Below are positions 33,189-42,591 of a stretch of DNA of 64,000 bases, one piece after another. The notes beneath the pieces were generated by a model that saw only the letters and a program-made list of their open reading frames with translations, was not told the origin of the DNA and ran no database searches. The DNA comes from Catenovulum sp052056295 (GTDB taxonomy: Bacteria; Pseudomonadota; Gammaproteobacteria; Enterobacterales; Alteromonadaceae), in assembly GCF_052056295.1 (NCBI RefSeq), contig NZ_CP182493.1:3410001-3474000 (forward strand), read 5' to 3'. The stretch's first letter is position 1. Each line of letters begins with the position of its first letter. The position numbers were made by a program, and so were the translations under genes.

Positions 33189-34194
33189 ATGGTTTGGTCG
33201 AGTATTATTGGCACTAGTGCTGATAATCTCCATTGCTTGCAGCATTGCATATAACCAAGTTAAACAAGACTTTTCTGCGCCAATTGAGTTGCAGCAGCAA
33301 CTTATTACCATAAACCAAGGTGCGTCGTTTCAAAAAATTATTCAGCAGTTAATGCAGCAGCAGTTGTTACCAAACAGTCAATTGCTGCACTGGTACTTGC
33401 GTATACAGGCGCGTTTACAACCAGATTTTTCCCAGCTAAAACAAGGCACTTATCTATTTGATGGTCAATATAGCGCGCAACAAGTATTAGCCAAAATTCG
33501 CAACGGTGAACAACACCTTTTCAGTATTACTTTTGCTGAAGGCAGTACTTTTGCGCAAATTCAAGCTGTGCTGCAAAATCACCCTCAGGTACAACAAACA
33601 GATTATCAAACTTGGTTAGCCGAACAAATTAAACCGCATTTGCATGCTGAAGGTTTGTTATTTCCGGATACTTATCTATTTGCGGCAAACACCAAAGATA
33701 AAACAATCTTGGGGCAAGCATTAAATAAAATGGCACAGTTACGCGACAGCGAATTTGCCCCATTAGCAGAGCCAAAACTCAGTTGGTATCAAACATTAAT
33801 TTTGGCCTCAATTATCGAAAAAGAAACGCCAATTGAAGCGGAAATGCCAACAGTCGCTTCTGTATTTTATAATCGACTGGCAAAAAAAATGCGTTTGCAG
33901 ACAGACCCAACAGTTATTTATGGTTTAGGTGCTGAGTATCAAGGTGACATCACCCGAGCGCATTTAAAACAAGCAACGCCATACAATACTTATGTGATTA
34001 AAGGCTTACCACCCACACCTATTGCTATGCCTGGGTTAGCTGCAATTAAAGCGGCTCTTGCACCAGCAGATACTGATTATTTTTATTTTGTTGCCAGTGG
34101 TGATGGTGGTCATGTATTCTCGAAAACCTTACGTCAACATAATTTGGCAGTTGCACAATATTTAAAAAAATTAAAAGCTGAGGCAAATAATTAA
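33181..34194 (+). CDS. mltG: Endolytic murein transglycosylase MltG
   Basis: Cleaves nascent glycan strands at the inner membrane to set their length. 337 residues (E. coli 340). One N-terminal membrane helix (about 4-24), a LysM-like region, then the YceG catalytic domain with ASIIEKET (catalytic Glu) and LQTDPTVIYG. Start overlaps pabC by 8 bases; tmk begins 2 bases after its stop. Confidence 0.95.
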   Translation: MVKWFGRVLLALVLIISIACSIAYNQVKQDFSAPIELQQQLITINQGASFQKIIQQLMQQQLLPNSQLLHWYLRIQARLQPDFSQLKQGTYLFDGQYSAQQVLAKIRNGEQHLFSITFAEGSTFAQIQAVLQNHPQVQQTDYQTWLAEQIKPHLHAEGLLFPDTYLFAANTKDKTILGQALNKMAQLRDSEFAPLAEPKLSWYQTLILASIIEKETPIEAEMPTVASVFYNRLAKKMRLQTDPTVIYGLGAEYQGDITRAHLKQATPYNTYVIKGLPPTPIAMPGLAAIKAALAPADTDYFYFVASGDGGHVFSKTLRQHNLAVAQYLKKLKAEANN

Positions 34195-34196
34195 CT

Positions 34197-34820
34197 ATGA
34201 ACTTAGGTAAATTTATCGTTATTGAAGGACTTGAAGGCGCGGGTAAGAGCAGCGCAATTTCTGTGGTAACGGATTTTTTACGGCAACAAGGTATAGACTT
34301 TGTGCAAACTCGCGAGCCTGGTGGTACACCATTAGCCGAAAATTTACGTAGTTTAGTTAAATCAGTACAGCAACAAGAGCAAGTGACTGCAGAAACCGAA
34401 TTATTAATTATGTATGCCAGCCGCTCGCAGCTCATTCATAATGTGATCAGCCCTGCATTAACTTCGGGAAAATGGGTAGTGGGTGACAGACACGACATGT
34501 CATCACGTGCTTATCAAGGTGGTGGGCGACAAATTTCTCGAGATTTAATTGAACCTATACGCCAATGTGTGTTGAAAAACTTTAAGCCAGACTTAACTAT
34601 TTATTTAGATGTGAGTCCTGAAGTTGGCTTAAGCCGAGCGCAAGCACGTGGTGAGTTAGATCGCATTGAGCTAGAACAAATTGAATTTTTCCAACGCACC
34701 CGTCAAGCTTACCTAGATATCGCTAACAGCGAAGCGAATATCGAAACTGTAAACGCCGAGCAAGATATGGCGCAAGTTCATGCTGATATTCGTGCGATAT
34801 TAACCCGTTATTTTGCTTAG
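34197..34820 (+). CDS. tmk: Thymidylate kinase
   Basis: dTMP + ATP to dTDP. 207 residues. P-loop EGLEGAGKSS near 10-19, the DR motif in VGDRHDMSS, TREPGGTPLAE, and a LID region. Two bases after mltG and 20 bases before holB, as in E. coli. Confidence 0.97.
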   Translation: MNLGKFIVIEGLEGAGKSSAISVVTDFLRQQGIDFVQTREPGGTPLAENLRSLVKSVQQQEQVTAETELLIMYASRSQLIHNVISPALTSGKWVVGDRHDMSSRAYQGGGRQISRDLIEPIRQCVLKNFKPDLTIYLDVSPEVGLSRAQARGELDRIELEQIEFFQRTRQAYLDIANSEANIETVNAEQDMAQVHADIRAILTRYFA

Positions 34821-34840
34821 GAATAAATCGAGCTTTAATT

Positions 34841-35794
34841 ATGTTATATCCTTGGTTAACTGAACTCGCAGCTAAATTAACAGCGCAATACCAACAAGCT
34901 CGCTTGCATCACGGTTTGTTAATTACTGCTCCGACAGGTTTTGGTAAACGTCAATTGGCGGTGCAACTGGCGCAGAATCTGCTCTGTGAGCAAGTCAATC
35001 AAGCTAAAGCGCAACTAGCATGCGGCCAGTGTAAAGCATGCCATTTATTTGCTGGGCAGGTTCATCCAGATTATCTAATGCTCGAAGATGAAAATGCTAA
35101 AAGTATAGGGGTTGATTTAATTCGAAAGCTGGTTGTTAAATCTCAGCAAAAATCACAACTTGCTGGCGCACAAGTATACATAGTGCCGGATTGTGAACGC
35201 ATGACAGAAGCGTCGGCCAATGCTTTGCTTAAAACTTTAGAAGAGCCTGGTCAGCAAAAATTTATTATTTTAACTTCAGCACATCCTAGTCGTTTATTGC
35301 CAACTATTATTAGCCGTTTACAGCAGTATAAAATTACCCCACCACAAACCGATGAGTTAACTACTTGGCTGAATGAACAGCAGCTTACATCAGATGAATT
35401 TCACAAGGTGTATCCTAAGCTGATAGCTTCGCCATTACTGACTGTCGACTATATTAATAATGGTATGCAACAAGCGCAGCAAGCATTTCTGCAAGGTTTT
35501 AAAGCTTTATTGGCTGGCAAGTTAACAGCGGCAGAATTTGCCCAAGAATTTAATGAAGACAAGGTATTTCAGCAACTAGAATGGCTTGAGTATGCTGCGT
35601 CCGCTTGGCTTGAAAATAAGCTAAAAACCAGCCAAGCTGATACAGCGGACAGCGCTGTTATCCGGCTTAAAATATCCGACTTGTACCAGCAAGTTACCCA
35701 GTGTAAACAGCTCATGTTACAATCAGGTATGAATAAAAAGTTACTCTTTAGTGGCTTATGTTCTAGAATGCGTCAAATACTAGTGACGGGTTAG
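34841..35794 (+). CDS. holB: DNA polymerase III delta-prime subunit
   Basis: Stator of the clamp loader. 317 residues (E. coli 334). N-terminal AAA+ fold with a degenerate P-loop (APTGFGKR), zinc cysteines (LLCEQ, CGQCKAC) and SRC-like region. EEPGQQKFIILTSA and the C-terminal collar helices follow. The P-loop is closer to consensus than in many delta-prime proteins. pilZ follows by 31 bases. Confidence 0.93.
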   Translation: MLYPWLTELAAKLTAQYQQARLHHGLLITAPTGFGKRQLAVQLAQNLLCEQVNQAKAQLACGQCKACHLFAGQVHPDYLMLEDENAKSIGVDLIRKLVVKSQQKSQLAGAQVYIVPDCERMTEASANALLKTLEEPGQQKFIILTSAHPSRLLPTIISRLQQYKITPPQTDELTTWLNEQQLTSDEFHKVYPKLIASPLLTVDYINNGMQQAQQAFLQGFKALLAGKLTAAEFAQEFNEDKVFQQLEWLEYAASAWLENKLKTSQADTADSAVIRLKISDLYQQVTQCKQLMLQSGMNKKLLFSGLCSRMRQILVTG

Positions 35795-35825
35795 TTTTGG
35801 TCAAAGAGTTAAAAGCGAATATTGA

Positions 35826-36152
35826 ATGGAAGAGTTGGTCTTAGAGTTTAATAATGTACATGCCTTATATAAATGTTATATGTCATTTATCAAAGAAGGT
35901 GGCTTGTTCGTTGTGACTAATCGTAAATACGAGATGGGACACTCGTTGGCGTTAAATGTTTTATTGCCGAATGCTATAGAGCCAATAGTTGTGACAGGTC
36001 GAGTATGTTGGGTGACGCCCCCGGCTTCGCACAGCAGCGCACCGCAAGGGGTTGGTGTTGCTTTTATTGATGATAAACACCAATTAAAAGACAGAATAGA
36101 AACCATCTTAGGCCCAATGCTCAACTCAGCCGAGCCAACCTACACCTTATAA
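35826..36152 (+). CDS. pilZ: Type IV pilus protein PilZ
   Basis: 108-residue single PilZ domain. The RxxxR motif that binds c-di-GMP is missing at the N-terminus while the hydrophobic beta-barrel (GHSLALNVLLPN, VVTGRVCWVTPP, GVGVAFID) is kept, matching Pseudomonas PilZ, which works through FimX and PilB rather than by binding c-di-GMP itself. The holB-pilZ-tatD order is the same as in Pseudomonas. Implies type IV pili elsewhere in the genome. Confidence 0.92.
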   Translation: MEELVLEFNNVHALYKCYMSFIKEGGLFVVTNRKYEMGHSLALNVLLPNAIEPIVVTGRVCWVTPPASHSSAPQGVGVAFIDDKHQLKDRIETILGPMLNSAEPTYTL

Positions 36153-36176
36153 TGAACCAACTAGCTGGAGTTTAAT

Positions 36177-36953
36177 TTGTTAGTCGATTCACACTGTCAT
36201 TTAGACAGACTGAAACTTGAAGATTCACAAAATTTAGCACAAATCATTGACCAAGCGCGCGCCCGTGGTGTTGAGCGATTTTTATGTGTCAGTGTTACTT
36301 TAGATGATTTTCCAAATATGCTGCAAACGGTTGAGCCGTATTCGGATGTCGCTGTGTCTTGTGGCGTTCATCCACTGCATAATGAGTGTCAGTATCAGAT
36401 TGATGATTTACGCAAACTTGCTGCCGACAAACGTGTGGTGGCTGTCGGCGAAACTGGCTTAGACTATTATTATTCCAACGAAACTAAAGCTTGGCAGCAA
36501 GCTTCTTTTGCCAATCATTGCCAAATAGCCCATGAACTTGATAAACCTCTGATTATTCATACGCGCGATGCTCGCGAAGATACTATCGCAATATTACGCG
36601 AGCATAATGCAGAAAAACCTCGTGGTGTGCTGCACTGTTTTACTGAGTCGCTAGAAATGGCTAAAGCGGCAATTGATATGAATTTTATGATCTCAATTTC
36701 TGGCATAGTCACTTTTGGTAACGCCAGTGAATTAAGAGATGTTGTAAGAGCTTTACCTATTGAAAATTTATTGGTAGAAACAGATTCACCTTGGTTAGCG
36801 CCTAAGCCTTATCGAGGTAAACAAAATCAACCTGCTTATGTTAGAGAAGTAGCTCAGTTTGTAGCAGATTTAAAAGGTGTATCTCTTGAAGAATTGGCGC
36901 GCACAACTACAGCAAACTTTTATGATTTGTTCAAAGGCGCGGCGCATGCGTAA
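36177..36953 (+). CDS. ycfH: TatD-family metal-dependent hydrolase
   Basis: 258 residues (E. coli YcfH 265). TIM-barrel nuclease/deacylase with DSHCHLD metal site at the N-terminus, GETGLDYYY, HTRDA, LHCFTES and ETDSPWLAP. Such proteins act as 3'-5' DNases or D-aminoacyl deacylases; the substrate here is not certain. Uses a TTG start: MLVDSHCHLD is the expected beginning with no upstream ATG, and a CTGGAG Shine-Dalgarno is about 8 bases upstream. Confidence 0.93.
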   Translation: MLVDSHCHLDRLKLEDSQNLAQIIDQARARGVERFLCVSVTLDDFPNMLQTVEPYSDVAVSCGVHPLHNECQYQIDDLRKLAADKRVVAVGETGLDYYYSNETKAWQQASFANHCQIAHELDKPLIIHTRDAREDTIAILREHNAEKPRGVLHCFTESLEMAKAAIDMNFMISISGIVTFGNASELRDVVRALPIENLLVETDSPWLAPKPYRGKQNQPAYVREVAQFVADLKGVSLEELARTTTANFYDLFKGAAHA

Positions 36954-36993
36954 CTTGACTATTGGCTAAAACATACAAGAAGAAGAATCAAAT

Positions 36994-39282
36994 ATGTCTG
37001 ATTTAATTGAAATTAGTGAAGATGGTATTGAAAAAATAGCACTGCGTAAGTTTACCGAAGATGCTTATTTAAACTATTCCATGTATGTCATCATGGATAG
37101 GGCATTGCCACACATTTCTGACGGTTTAAAACCAGTACAACGTCGTATCGTTTATGCAATGTCTGAGCTTGGTTTATCTGCCGCAGCAAAATACAAAAAA
37201 TCAGCGCGTACCGTAGGTGACGTATTAGGTAAATTTCATCCACATGGTGATTCTGCTTGTTATGAAGCTATGGTGTTAATGGCGCAGCCATTTTCATATC
37301 GTTATCCCTTGATTGATGGTCAAGGCAACTGGGGTGCACCTGACGATCCTAAATCTTTTGCTGCTATGCGTTATACCGAAGCGCGCTTGTCTAAATTTGC
37401 TGAAGTTTTATTAAGTGAACTTGGCATGGGCACGGTTGAATGGGGCCCTAACTTTGACGGTACGTTAAAAGAGCCAATTAACTTACCCGCGCGTTTGCCT
37501 CACATCTTATTAAATGGTGTCACAGGTATCGCGGTTGGTATGGCAACCGATATTCCACCGCATAATGTCAAAGAAGTTGTTAATGCAGCTCGTTATTTGT
37601 TAGACCATCCTGGTGCAAGTTTAGAGAAAATCATGAGCTTTATTCCAGCGCCTGATTTTCCAACTGAAGCTGAAATTATTACGCCGCGTGCCGATATCGA
37701 AAAAATTTATCAAACTGGCCGTGGCTCAATTAAAATGCGTGCGGTTTATGAAGTCGACCAAGGCGAAATTATTATAAATGCTTTGCCGCATCAAGCGTCT
37801 AGCGGCAAAGTGATAGAGCAAATTGCGCAACAGATGCAAGCGAAAAAATTGCCTATGGTGGCGGATATTCGCGATGAATCTGATCATGAAAACCCAGTGC
37901 GCTTAGTGGTTGTGCCTCGTTCCAATCGAGTAGATGCGCAAATGTTAATGCAGCACTTGTTCGCAACCACAGATTTAGAAAAAAGTTATCGAGTTAACTT
38001 GAATATGATAGGCCTAAATGGCCGTCCTCAAGTTAAATCATTGCCGCAAATTATCAATGAATGGCTGCAATTCCGATTAGATACAGTAACTAAACGTCTG
38101 CAATATCGTTTAGATAAAGTATTAGCACGTTTACATATTTTAGAAGGCTTGTTAGTTGCCTTCTTAAATATAGATGAAGTGATCCACATTATTCGCACTG
38201 AAGATAATCCAAAAGCTGAATTAATGAGCCGTTTTGAATTATCCGACAAACAAGCTGAAGCTATTTTAGAACTTAAACTACGCCACTTAGCTAAGCTTGA
38301 AGAAATTAAAATTAAAGCTGAACAAGCGGAACTTGAAAAAGAGCGTGAATGGCTTGAAAGCATTTTAAATTCAGAATCAGAGCTTAAAAAGTTAGTTAAA
38401 AAAGAATTGGCACAAGATGCTGAAAAATATGGTGATGAGCGCCGTTCGCCAATTGTTGAACGCGGTGAAGCCAAAGCATTAAGTGAAAAAGATTTAGTAC
38501 CAAGCGAAGCCGTCACAGTGGTGGTATCCGATAAAGGTTGGGTGCGCTGTGCTAAAGGCCATGAAGTGGATGTTGCTGGACTGAACTACAAAGCAGGTGA
38601 TGGATACCTTGCTAGTGCTGCCGGCCGTTCTAATCAAATTAGTGTATTTGTTGATACAAGTGGTCGTGCTTTTGCTACTGACACACATACTTTACCGTCA
38701 GCACGTGGCCAAGGTGAACCTTTGTCAGGACGCTTTACTGTAGCCGCAGGAGAACGTGTTGAGCAAGTGGTCATTGCTCAACCGGAAGATATGTTTTTAA
38801 TGGCCTCTGACGCAGGTTACGGTTTTGTTGCTAAGTTTGCTGATCTGATTAGTAAAAACAAAAATGGTAAAGCTGTGTTAACTTTGCCAGCTAATGCCAA
38901 AGTATTGCAACCGAAAAAAGTTTCATCAGCTGCTGAGCAACTGATTGTTGCAATCACGAATGAAGGTCGCATGTTGTTATTCCCTGTGGCTGATTTGCCT
39001 TGTTTAGCTAAAGGTAAAGGTAACAAAATTATTAGCGTGCCGTCTGAGCGTGCACGTAATCGCGAAGAATTTGTTAAACATGTTGCGTTAATACATAACA
39101 ACGACTGTTTAGTATTAGTGGCAGGTAAACGTAAAATGTCGTTAAAACCGGACGACTGGTCACACTATCGAGGTGAACGCGGACGCCGCGGTAACAAATT
39201 ACCACGTGGTTTACAGCGTGTTGACGAGTTACTTATTGAAGCATCATCTACCGATGAGCCGTTACAAGATAATCAAGATTAA
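36994..39282 (+). CDS. parC: DNA topoisomerase IV subunit A
   Basis: Decatenates daughter chromosomes with ParE. 762 residues (E. coli 752). Catalytic Tyr127 in AAMRYTEARL, quinolone-region HPHGDSACYEA with Ser87 (E. coli Ser80) and the downstream Glu intact, so no classical resistance change. C-terminal beta-pinwheel ends about 740. AAGAAG Shine-Dalgarno upstream. parE is not adjacent; plsC follows after 15 bases, the same parC-plsC pairing as in E. coli. Confidence 0.97.
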   Translation: MSDLIEISEDGIEKIALRKFTEDAYLNYSMYVIMDRALPHISDGLKPVQRRIVYAMSELGLSAAAKYKKSARTVGDVLGKFHPHGDSACYEAMVLMAQPFSYRYPLIDGQGNWGAPDDPKSFAAMRYTEARLSKFAEVLLSELGMGTVEWGPNFDGTLKEPINLPARLPHILLNGVTGIAVGMATDIPPHNVKEVVNAARYLLDHPGASLEKIMSFIPAPDFPTEAEIITPRADIEKIYQTGRGSIKMRAVYEVDQGEIIINALPHQASSGKVIEQIAQQMQAKKLPMVADIRDESDHENPVRLVVVPRSNRVDAQMLMQHLFATTDLEKSYRVNLNMIGLNGRPQVKSLPQIINEWLQFRLDTVTKRLQYRLDKVLARLHILEGLLVAFLNIDEVIHIIRTEDNPKAELMSRFELSDKQAEAILELKLRHLAKLEEIKIKAEQAELEKEREWLESILNSESELKKLVKKELAQDAEKYGDERRSPIVERGEAKALSEKDLVPSEAVTVVVSDKGWVRCAKGHEVDVAGLNYKAGDGYLASAAGRSNQISVFVDTSGRAFATDTHTLPSARGQGEPLSGRFTVAAGERVEQVVIAQPEDMFLMASDAGYGFVAKFADLISKNKNGKAVLTLPANAKVLQPKKVSSAAEQLIVAITNEGRMLLFPVADLPCLAKGKGNKIISVPSERARNREEFVKHVALIHNNDCLVLVAGKRKMSLKPDDWSHYRGERGRRGNKLPRGLQRVDELLIEASSTDEPLQDNQD

Positions 39283-39297
39283 TTAGGAAGTGTATTA

Positions 39298-40065
39298 GTG
39301 TTAGCTGTTATTCGAGTTATTTTACTCGGCATATTTGTAATTTTTGCCAGTGTATTCGGAATTTTATTTTGTTTAGTTCGACCCTTTCACTCCAACAATG
39401 TTTATTGGTTAGGTAAAACTTACAGCAAAGCCGCCAAGATATTAGGCATCAAGTTGGTATTTCGAACCCATCCGGATGCCTATAAAGCGCAGCCAGCGGT
39501 ATTTATTGCCAACCACCAGAACAGTTACGATATTTTTACTTTGTGCGGTAGTGTACTGCCAAACACAGTTACTATAGGTAAAAAGAGTCTAAAATGGGTG
39601 CCGTTTTTTGGCCAATTGTATTGGTTATCGGGCAATATTTTAATAGATCGCGAAAATCGCAAAAAAGCTATGGCGGCGTTAAAAACGTCTAAAGAGATTA
39701 TCCAAAAACGAAAAGTTTCTGTGTGGATGTTCCCTGAAGGTACACGCTCTTATGGCCGAGGTTTATTGCCATTCAAGCGAGGCGCATTTCAGTTAGCGCT
39801 AGCAGCTGATGTGCCTATCGTTCCAGTATTAATGAGTACAACTTGCAACAAAATTAAGTTGAATCGTTGGTCAAATGGTACTGTTATTATTGAGGTGATG
39901 GCGCCCACTTATATGAGTGATGAGCAGAAGAAAAACCTCAAACAAACTTGCGAAGATTATCATAGCTTGATGTTAGATAAGCTCAAACAGCTAGATGCTG
40001 AAGCTGACCAACTCAATGCACATATACTGCCACAAACAAATCATTCTGAAGGGGCATCAAAATGA
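39298..40065 (+). CDS. plsC: 1-acylglycerol-3-phosphate O-acyltransferase
   Basis: Second acylation in phospholipid synthesis (lysophosphatidate to phosphatidate), at the inner membrane. 255 residues (E. coli 245). N-terminal membrane segment (about 1-28), acyltransferase motif NHQNSYD (HxxxxD) and FPEGTRS. GTG start at 39298 preceded by AGGAAG. Ends with ATGA overlap into rraB. Confidence 0.96.
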   Translation: MLAVIRVILLGIFVIFASVFGILFCLVRPFHSNNVYWLGKTYSKAAKILGIKLVFRTHPDAYKAQPAVFIANHQNSYDIFTLCGSVLPNTVTIGKKSLKWVPFFGQLYWLSGNILIDRENRKKAMAALKTSKEIIQKRKVSVWMFPEGTRSYGRGLLPFKRGAFQLALAADVPIVPVLMSTTCNKIKLNRWSNGTVIIEVMAPTYMSDEQKKNLKQTCEDYHSLMLDKLKQLDAEADQLNAHILPQTNHSEGASK

Positions 40066-40415
40066 TGGACTATATCGACGATCCTAAAGGTTTTACCACT
40101 AATATAGTTAATATGTTGATAGAAGATGGCAGCGACTTAGATGCTATCTATACAATTGAACACCATTTTTCTTCGACCAATTTCGATAAGTTGGAAAAGG
40201 CCGCAGTAGCCGCGTTTAAATTAAACTACGAAGTAACAGATGCCGAAGAGTTTGACACAGATGATGGTCAAGAAATTCTTGCATTTGATGTGATTGCTGA
40301 ATGTAAATTGGACATTGAAGTTATTCAAGCCCAAGTGAATCAAATGGAAAAACTTGCAGCAGAATATCAGGTTGAATACGACGGCTGGGGCACTGAGTTT
40401 ATTGAACCAGAATAA
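40062..40415 (+). CDS. rraB: RNase E inhibitor RraB
   Basis: 117 residues. Strong match to RraB: LIEDGSDLDAIYTIEHHFSS, LEKAAVAAFKLNYEVTDAEE and VEYDGWGTEF. The long acidic tail of E. coli RraB (138 aa) is missing. RraB binds the C-terminal part of RNase E and changes degradosome makeup and cleavage. The ATG overlaps the plsC stop (ATGA), so its expression is tied to parC-plsC rather than to rne. RNase E itself is encoded about 17 kb upstream on the other strand. A sigma-54 promoter for fliE starts 15 bases downstream. Confidence 0.92.
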   Translation: MMDYIDDPKGFTTNIVNMLIEDGSDLDAIYTIEHHFSSTNFDKLEKAAVAAFKLNYEVTDAEEFDTDDGQEILAFDVIAECKLDIEVIQAQVNQMEKLAAEYQVEYDGWGTEFIEPE

Positions 40416-40430
40416 TTGCTAAAACATATT

Positions 40431-40447
40431 TTGGCATAACCTGTGCA
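40431..40447 (+). promoter_or_regulatory. Sigma-54 promoter of fliEFGH
   Basis: TTGGCATAACCTGTGCA has the -24 TTGGCA and -12 TGTGCA elements with 10 bases between GG (40433-40434) and GC (40445-40446). Predicted start near 40458, about 44 bases before the fliE ATG. Consistent with FlrC/sigma-54 control. Confidence 0.85.
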
Positions 40448-40501
40448 TTACCCCACTTAAGTTAACAAATAATCAAATTTTTGACGTAAGTGGGGCTCAC
40501 A

Positions 40502-40843
40502 ATGAAAATTGGCGCAAACAATAATCTATATGCGGAAATGCAAGCTTTAGCTACGCAAGTGCGCAAAGATATTTCTGCTGATCAATTACCAATCTCACCT
40601 AAAGTTGAAAATCCGACGCCTTCGACTTTTGGCAATATGTTGAACAAAGCAATCGACAATGTGAACGACTTACAACACCATTCTAAAGCGCAAGCGATTA
40701 AGTTTGAAATGGGTGATCAAAGTGTTTCACTTGCTGATGTGATGATTGCAAAAGGTAAAGCCGGCATTGCTTTTGAAGCGACAGTACATGTGCGCAACAA
40801 AGTAATTGAAGCGTACGACAAAATTATGCAAATGCCTGTTTAA
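40502..40843 (+). CDS. fliE: Flagellar hook-basal body protein FliE
   Basis: Junction between MS ring and rod. 113 residues, helical, with the conserved C-terminal block SLADVMIAKGKAGIAFEATVHVRNKVIEAYDKIMQMPV. ATG 40502 (MKIGANNNL) chosen rather than the frame opening at 40490; a GGGG-type Shine-Dalgarno (GTGGGGC) precedes. First gene of the structural flagellar block. Confidence 0.95.
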   Translation: MKIGANNNLYAEMQALATQVRKDISADQLPISPKVENPTPSTFGNMLNKAIDNVNDLQHHSKAQAIKFEMGDQSVSLADVMIAKGKAGIAFEATVHVRNKVIEAYDKIMQMPV

Positions 40844-40872
40844 TACAGCGGAATTTGTTGGAGTAAATAACA

Positions 40873-42591
40873 GTGGCAGAACAGAGCGCATCGACAGACA
40901 TAATGGTCAACGACGGTAATGCAAATGATGCAACGTCTTCAGATATCTCATCAGAAGAACAAAAGTCTGGCTTTTTAGGCGGCTTGGGCAGTGTAGATAT
41001 ATTACGTCAAGTTACGCTGATTTTGGCTTTGGCAATTTGTTTGGCTATTGCTGTATTTATTATTGTCTGGGCACGTGAGCCAGATTTTCGGCCATTGGGT
41101 AAAATGGAAACCGACGAGCTGATTCAAACGCTTGATTTTCTCGACCAACAAAAAATTGAATATCGCCTAGAAGGTGATGTTGTTTATGTTATTGAAGACC
41201 AATACCAAGACATTAAGTTACAAATGACCCGCTCGGGTATGACTTCAGGCCCGGCTACTGGCGACGACATTTTATTGACGGATATGGGTTTTGGTGTCAG
41301 TCAACGTGTTGAGATGGAGCGTTTAAAGTATAGCCGTGAACAATCATTAGCACGTGCAATCGAAGAGCTACATTCTATTCAACGCGCCAAAGTATTATTG
41401 GCTATCCCTAAAGAAAATGTTTTTGCACGCCATGAGAAAAAACCTAGTGCGACTGTGGTTTTAACCATGAAACGTGGCAAGGTACTTAAATCCGAAGAAA
41501 TCGATTCAGTGGTTGATATGATTTCTTCTGCAGTGCAAGGTTTAGAACCCACTCGCGTAACGGTTACAGATCAAAATGGTCGTTTATTAAATTCAGGCTC
41601 ACAAAACGACTTATCCGCGCGCAGCCGCAAAGAATACGAAATTGAACAGAAACGTGAAGCTGAGTATTTAGAAAAAATAGACTCAATATTAATTCCTGTG
41701 GTGGGATTAGGTAACTATACAGCGCAAGTTGACGTTACTATGGATTTCACTGCAGTTGAACAAACTCAAAAACGCTATAACCCAGACTTACCTGCAGTAC
41801 GCAGTGAGATGACGGTTGAAACCAATTCCTTGGGTGGAATAGTCGCAGGCATTCCAGGCGCTTTAACTAACCAGCCGCCACTTGATTCAAACATACCGGA
41901 AGAAGCAAAAGGTGGCGACGGTTCGGCTAATCCAAGTAAGAGCCACAGAGAAGCGACCCGTAACTATGAGTTAGACACAACCATAAGTCATACTCGTCAA
42001 CAAACGGGGGTTATTCGCCGACTAAGTGTATCAGTTGCAGTTGACTATCTGCCTGAAACAAATGCTGAATCTGGCGAAACGACTTATGAACCTAGAGCAA
42101 CGGCAGAACTGGCGAATATACGTAGATTATTACAAGGCGGCATTGGTTTTGATATTCAGCGTGGTGACACCTTAGAAGTAGTGACAGTACCATTTGTGCG
42201 TACTGACTTAGGGGATTTGGAACAAACACCATTCTACGAACAAGCTTGGTTTAGTAAATTAGTTCGATTAGCATTAGGTACACTGATTATTATAGTGCTG
42301 ATAGTCATGGTCGTCAGACCTATGTTGCGTAAGCTGATTTATCCAGAAGAAGTTGTTGATGATTTTGATGACGGTTCATTATCATCAGGTATAGATTTGG
42401 GTGACGAAACCCTTGATATGTTAACCACAGATTTTGATGCGAGTGCTGTTGGTTTTAATCAAGATGGTACCTTGATGCTACCTGATTTACACAAAGACGA
42501 AGACGTATTGAAAGCGGTAAGAGCCTTGGTTGCAAACGAACCAATTCTTTCAGCACAAGTGGTTAAAGCGTGGTTAAACGAAGATGCCTAA
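40873..42591 (+). CDS. fliF: Flagellar MS-ring protein FliF
   Basis: Inner-membrane ring of the basal body and export gate housing. 572 residues: membrane helix about 47-70, ring-building motifs (YRLEGDVVYVI; ARAIEELHSIQRAKVLLAIP), second helix about 460-482 (LALGTLIIIVLIVMVVRPML), and a C-terminal FliG-binding tail. GTG start at 40873 with TTGGAG upstream. Overlaps fliG by 8 bases. Confidence 0.96.
   Translation: MAEQSASTDIMVNDGNANDATSSDISSEEQKSGFLGGLGSVDILRQVTLILALAICLAIAVFIIVWAREPDFRPLGKMETDELIQTLDFLDQQKIEYRLEGDVVYVIEDQYQDIKLQMTRSGMTSGPATGDDILLTDMGFGVSQRVEMERLKYSREQSLARAIEELHSIQRAKVLLAIPKENVFARHEKKPSATVVLTMKRGKVLKSEEIDSVVDMISSAVQGLEPTRVTVTDQNGRLLNSGSQNDLSARSRKEYEIEQKREAEYLEKIDSILIPVVGLGNYTAQVDVTMDFTAVEQTQKRYNPDLPAVRSEMTVETNSLGGIVAGIPGALTNQPPLDSNIPEEAKGGDGSANPSKSHREATRNYELDTTISHTRQQTGVIRRLSVSVAVDYLPETNAESGETTYEPRATAELANIRRLLQGGIGFDIQRGDTLEVVTVPFVRTDLGDLEQTPFYEQAWFSKLVRLALGTLIIIVLIVMVVRPMLRKLIYPEEVVDDFDDGSLSSGIDLGDETLDMLTTDFDASAVGFNQDGTLMLPDLHKDEDVLKAVRALVANEPILSAQVVKAWLNEDA

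Noticed and set aside
38028..38516. 162-codon minus-strand frame inside parC
   Set aside because: Ser-rich antisense shadow of a helical coding region; parC is unambiguous on the plus strand.
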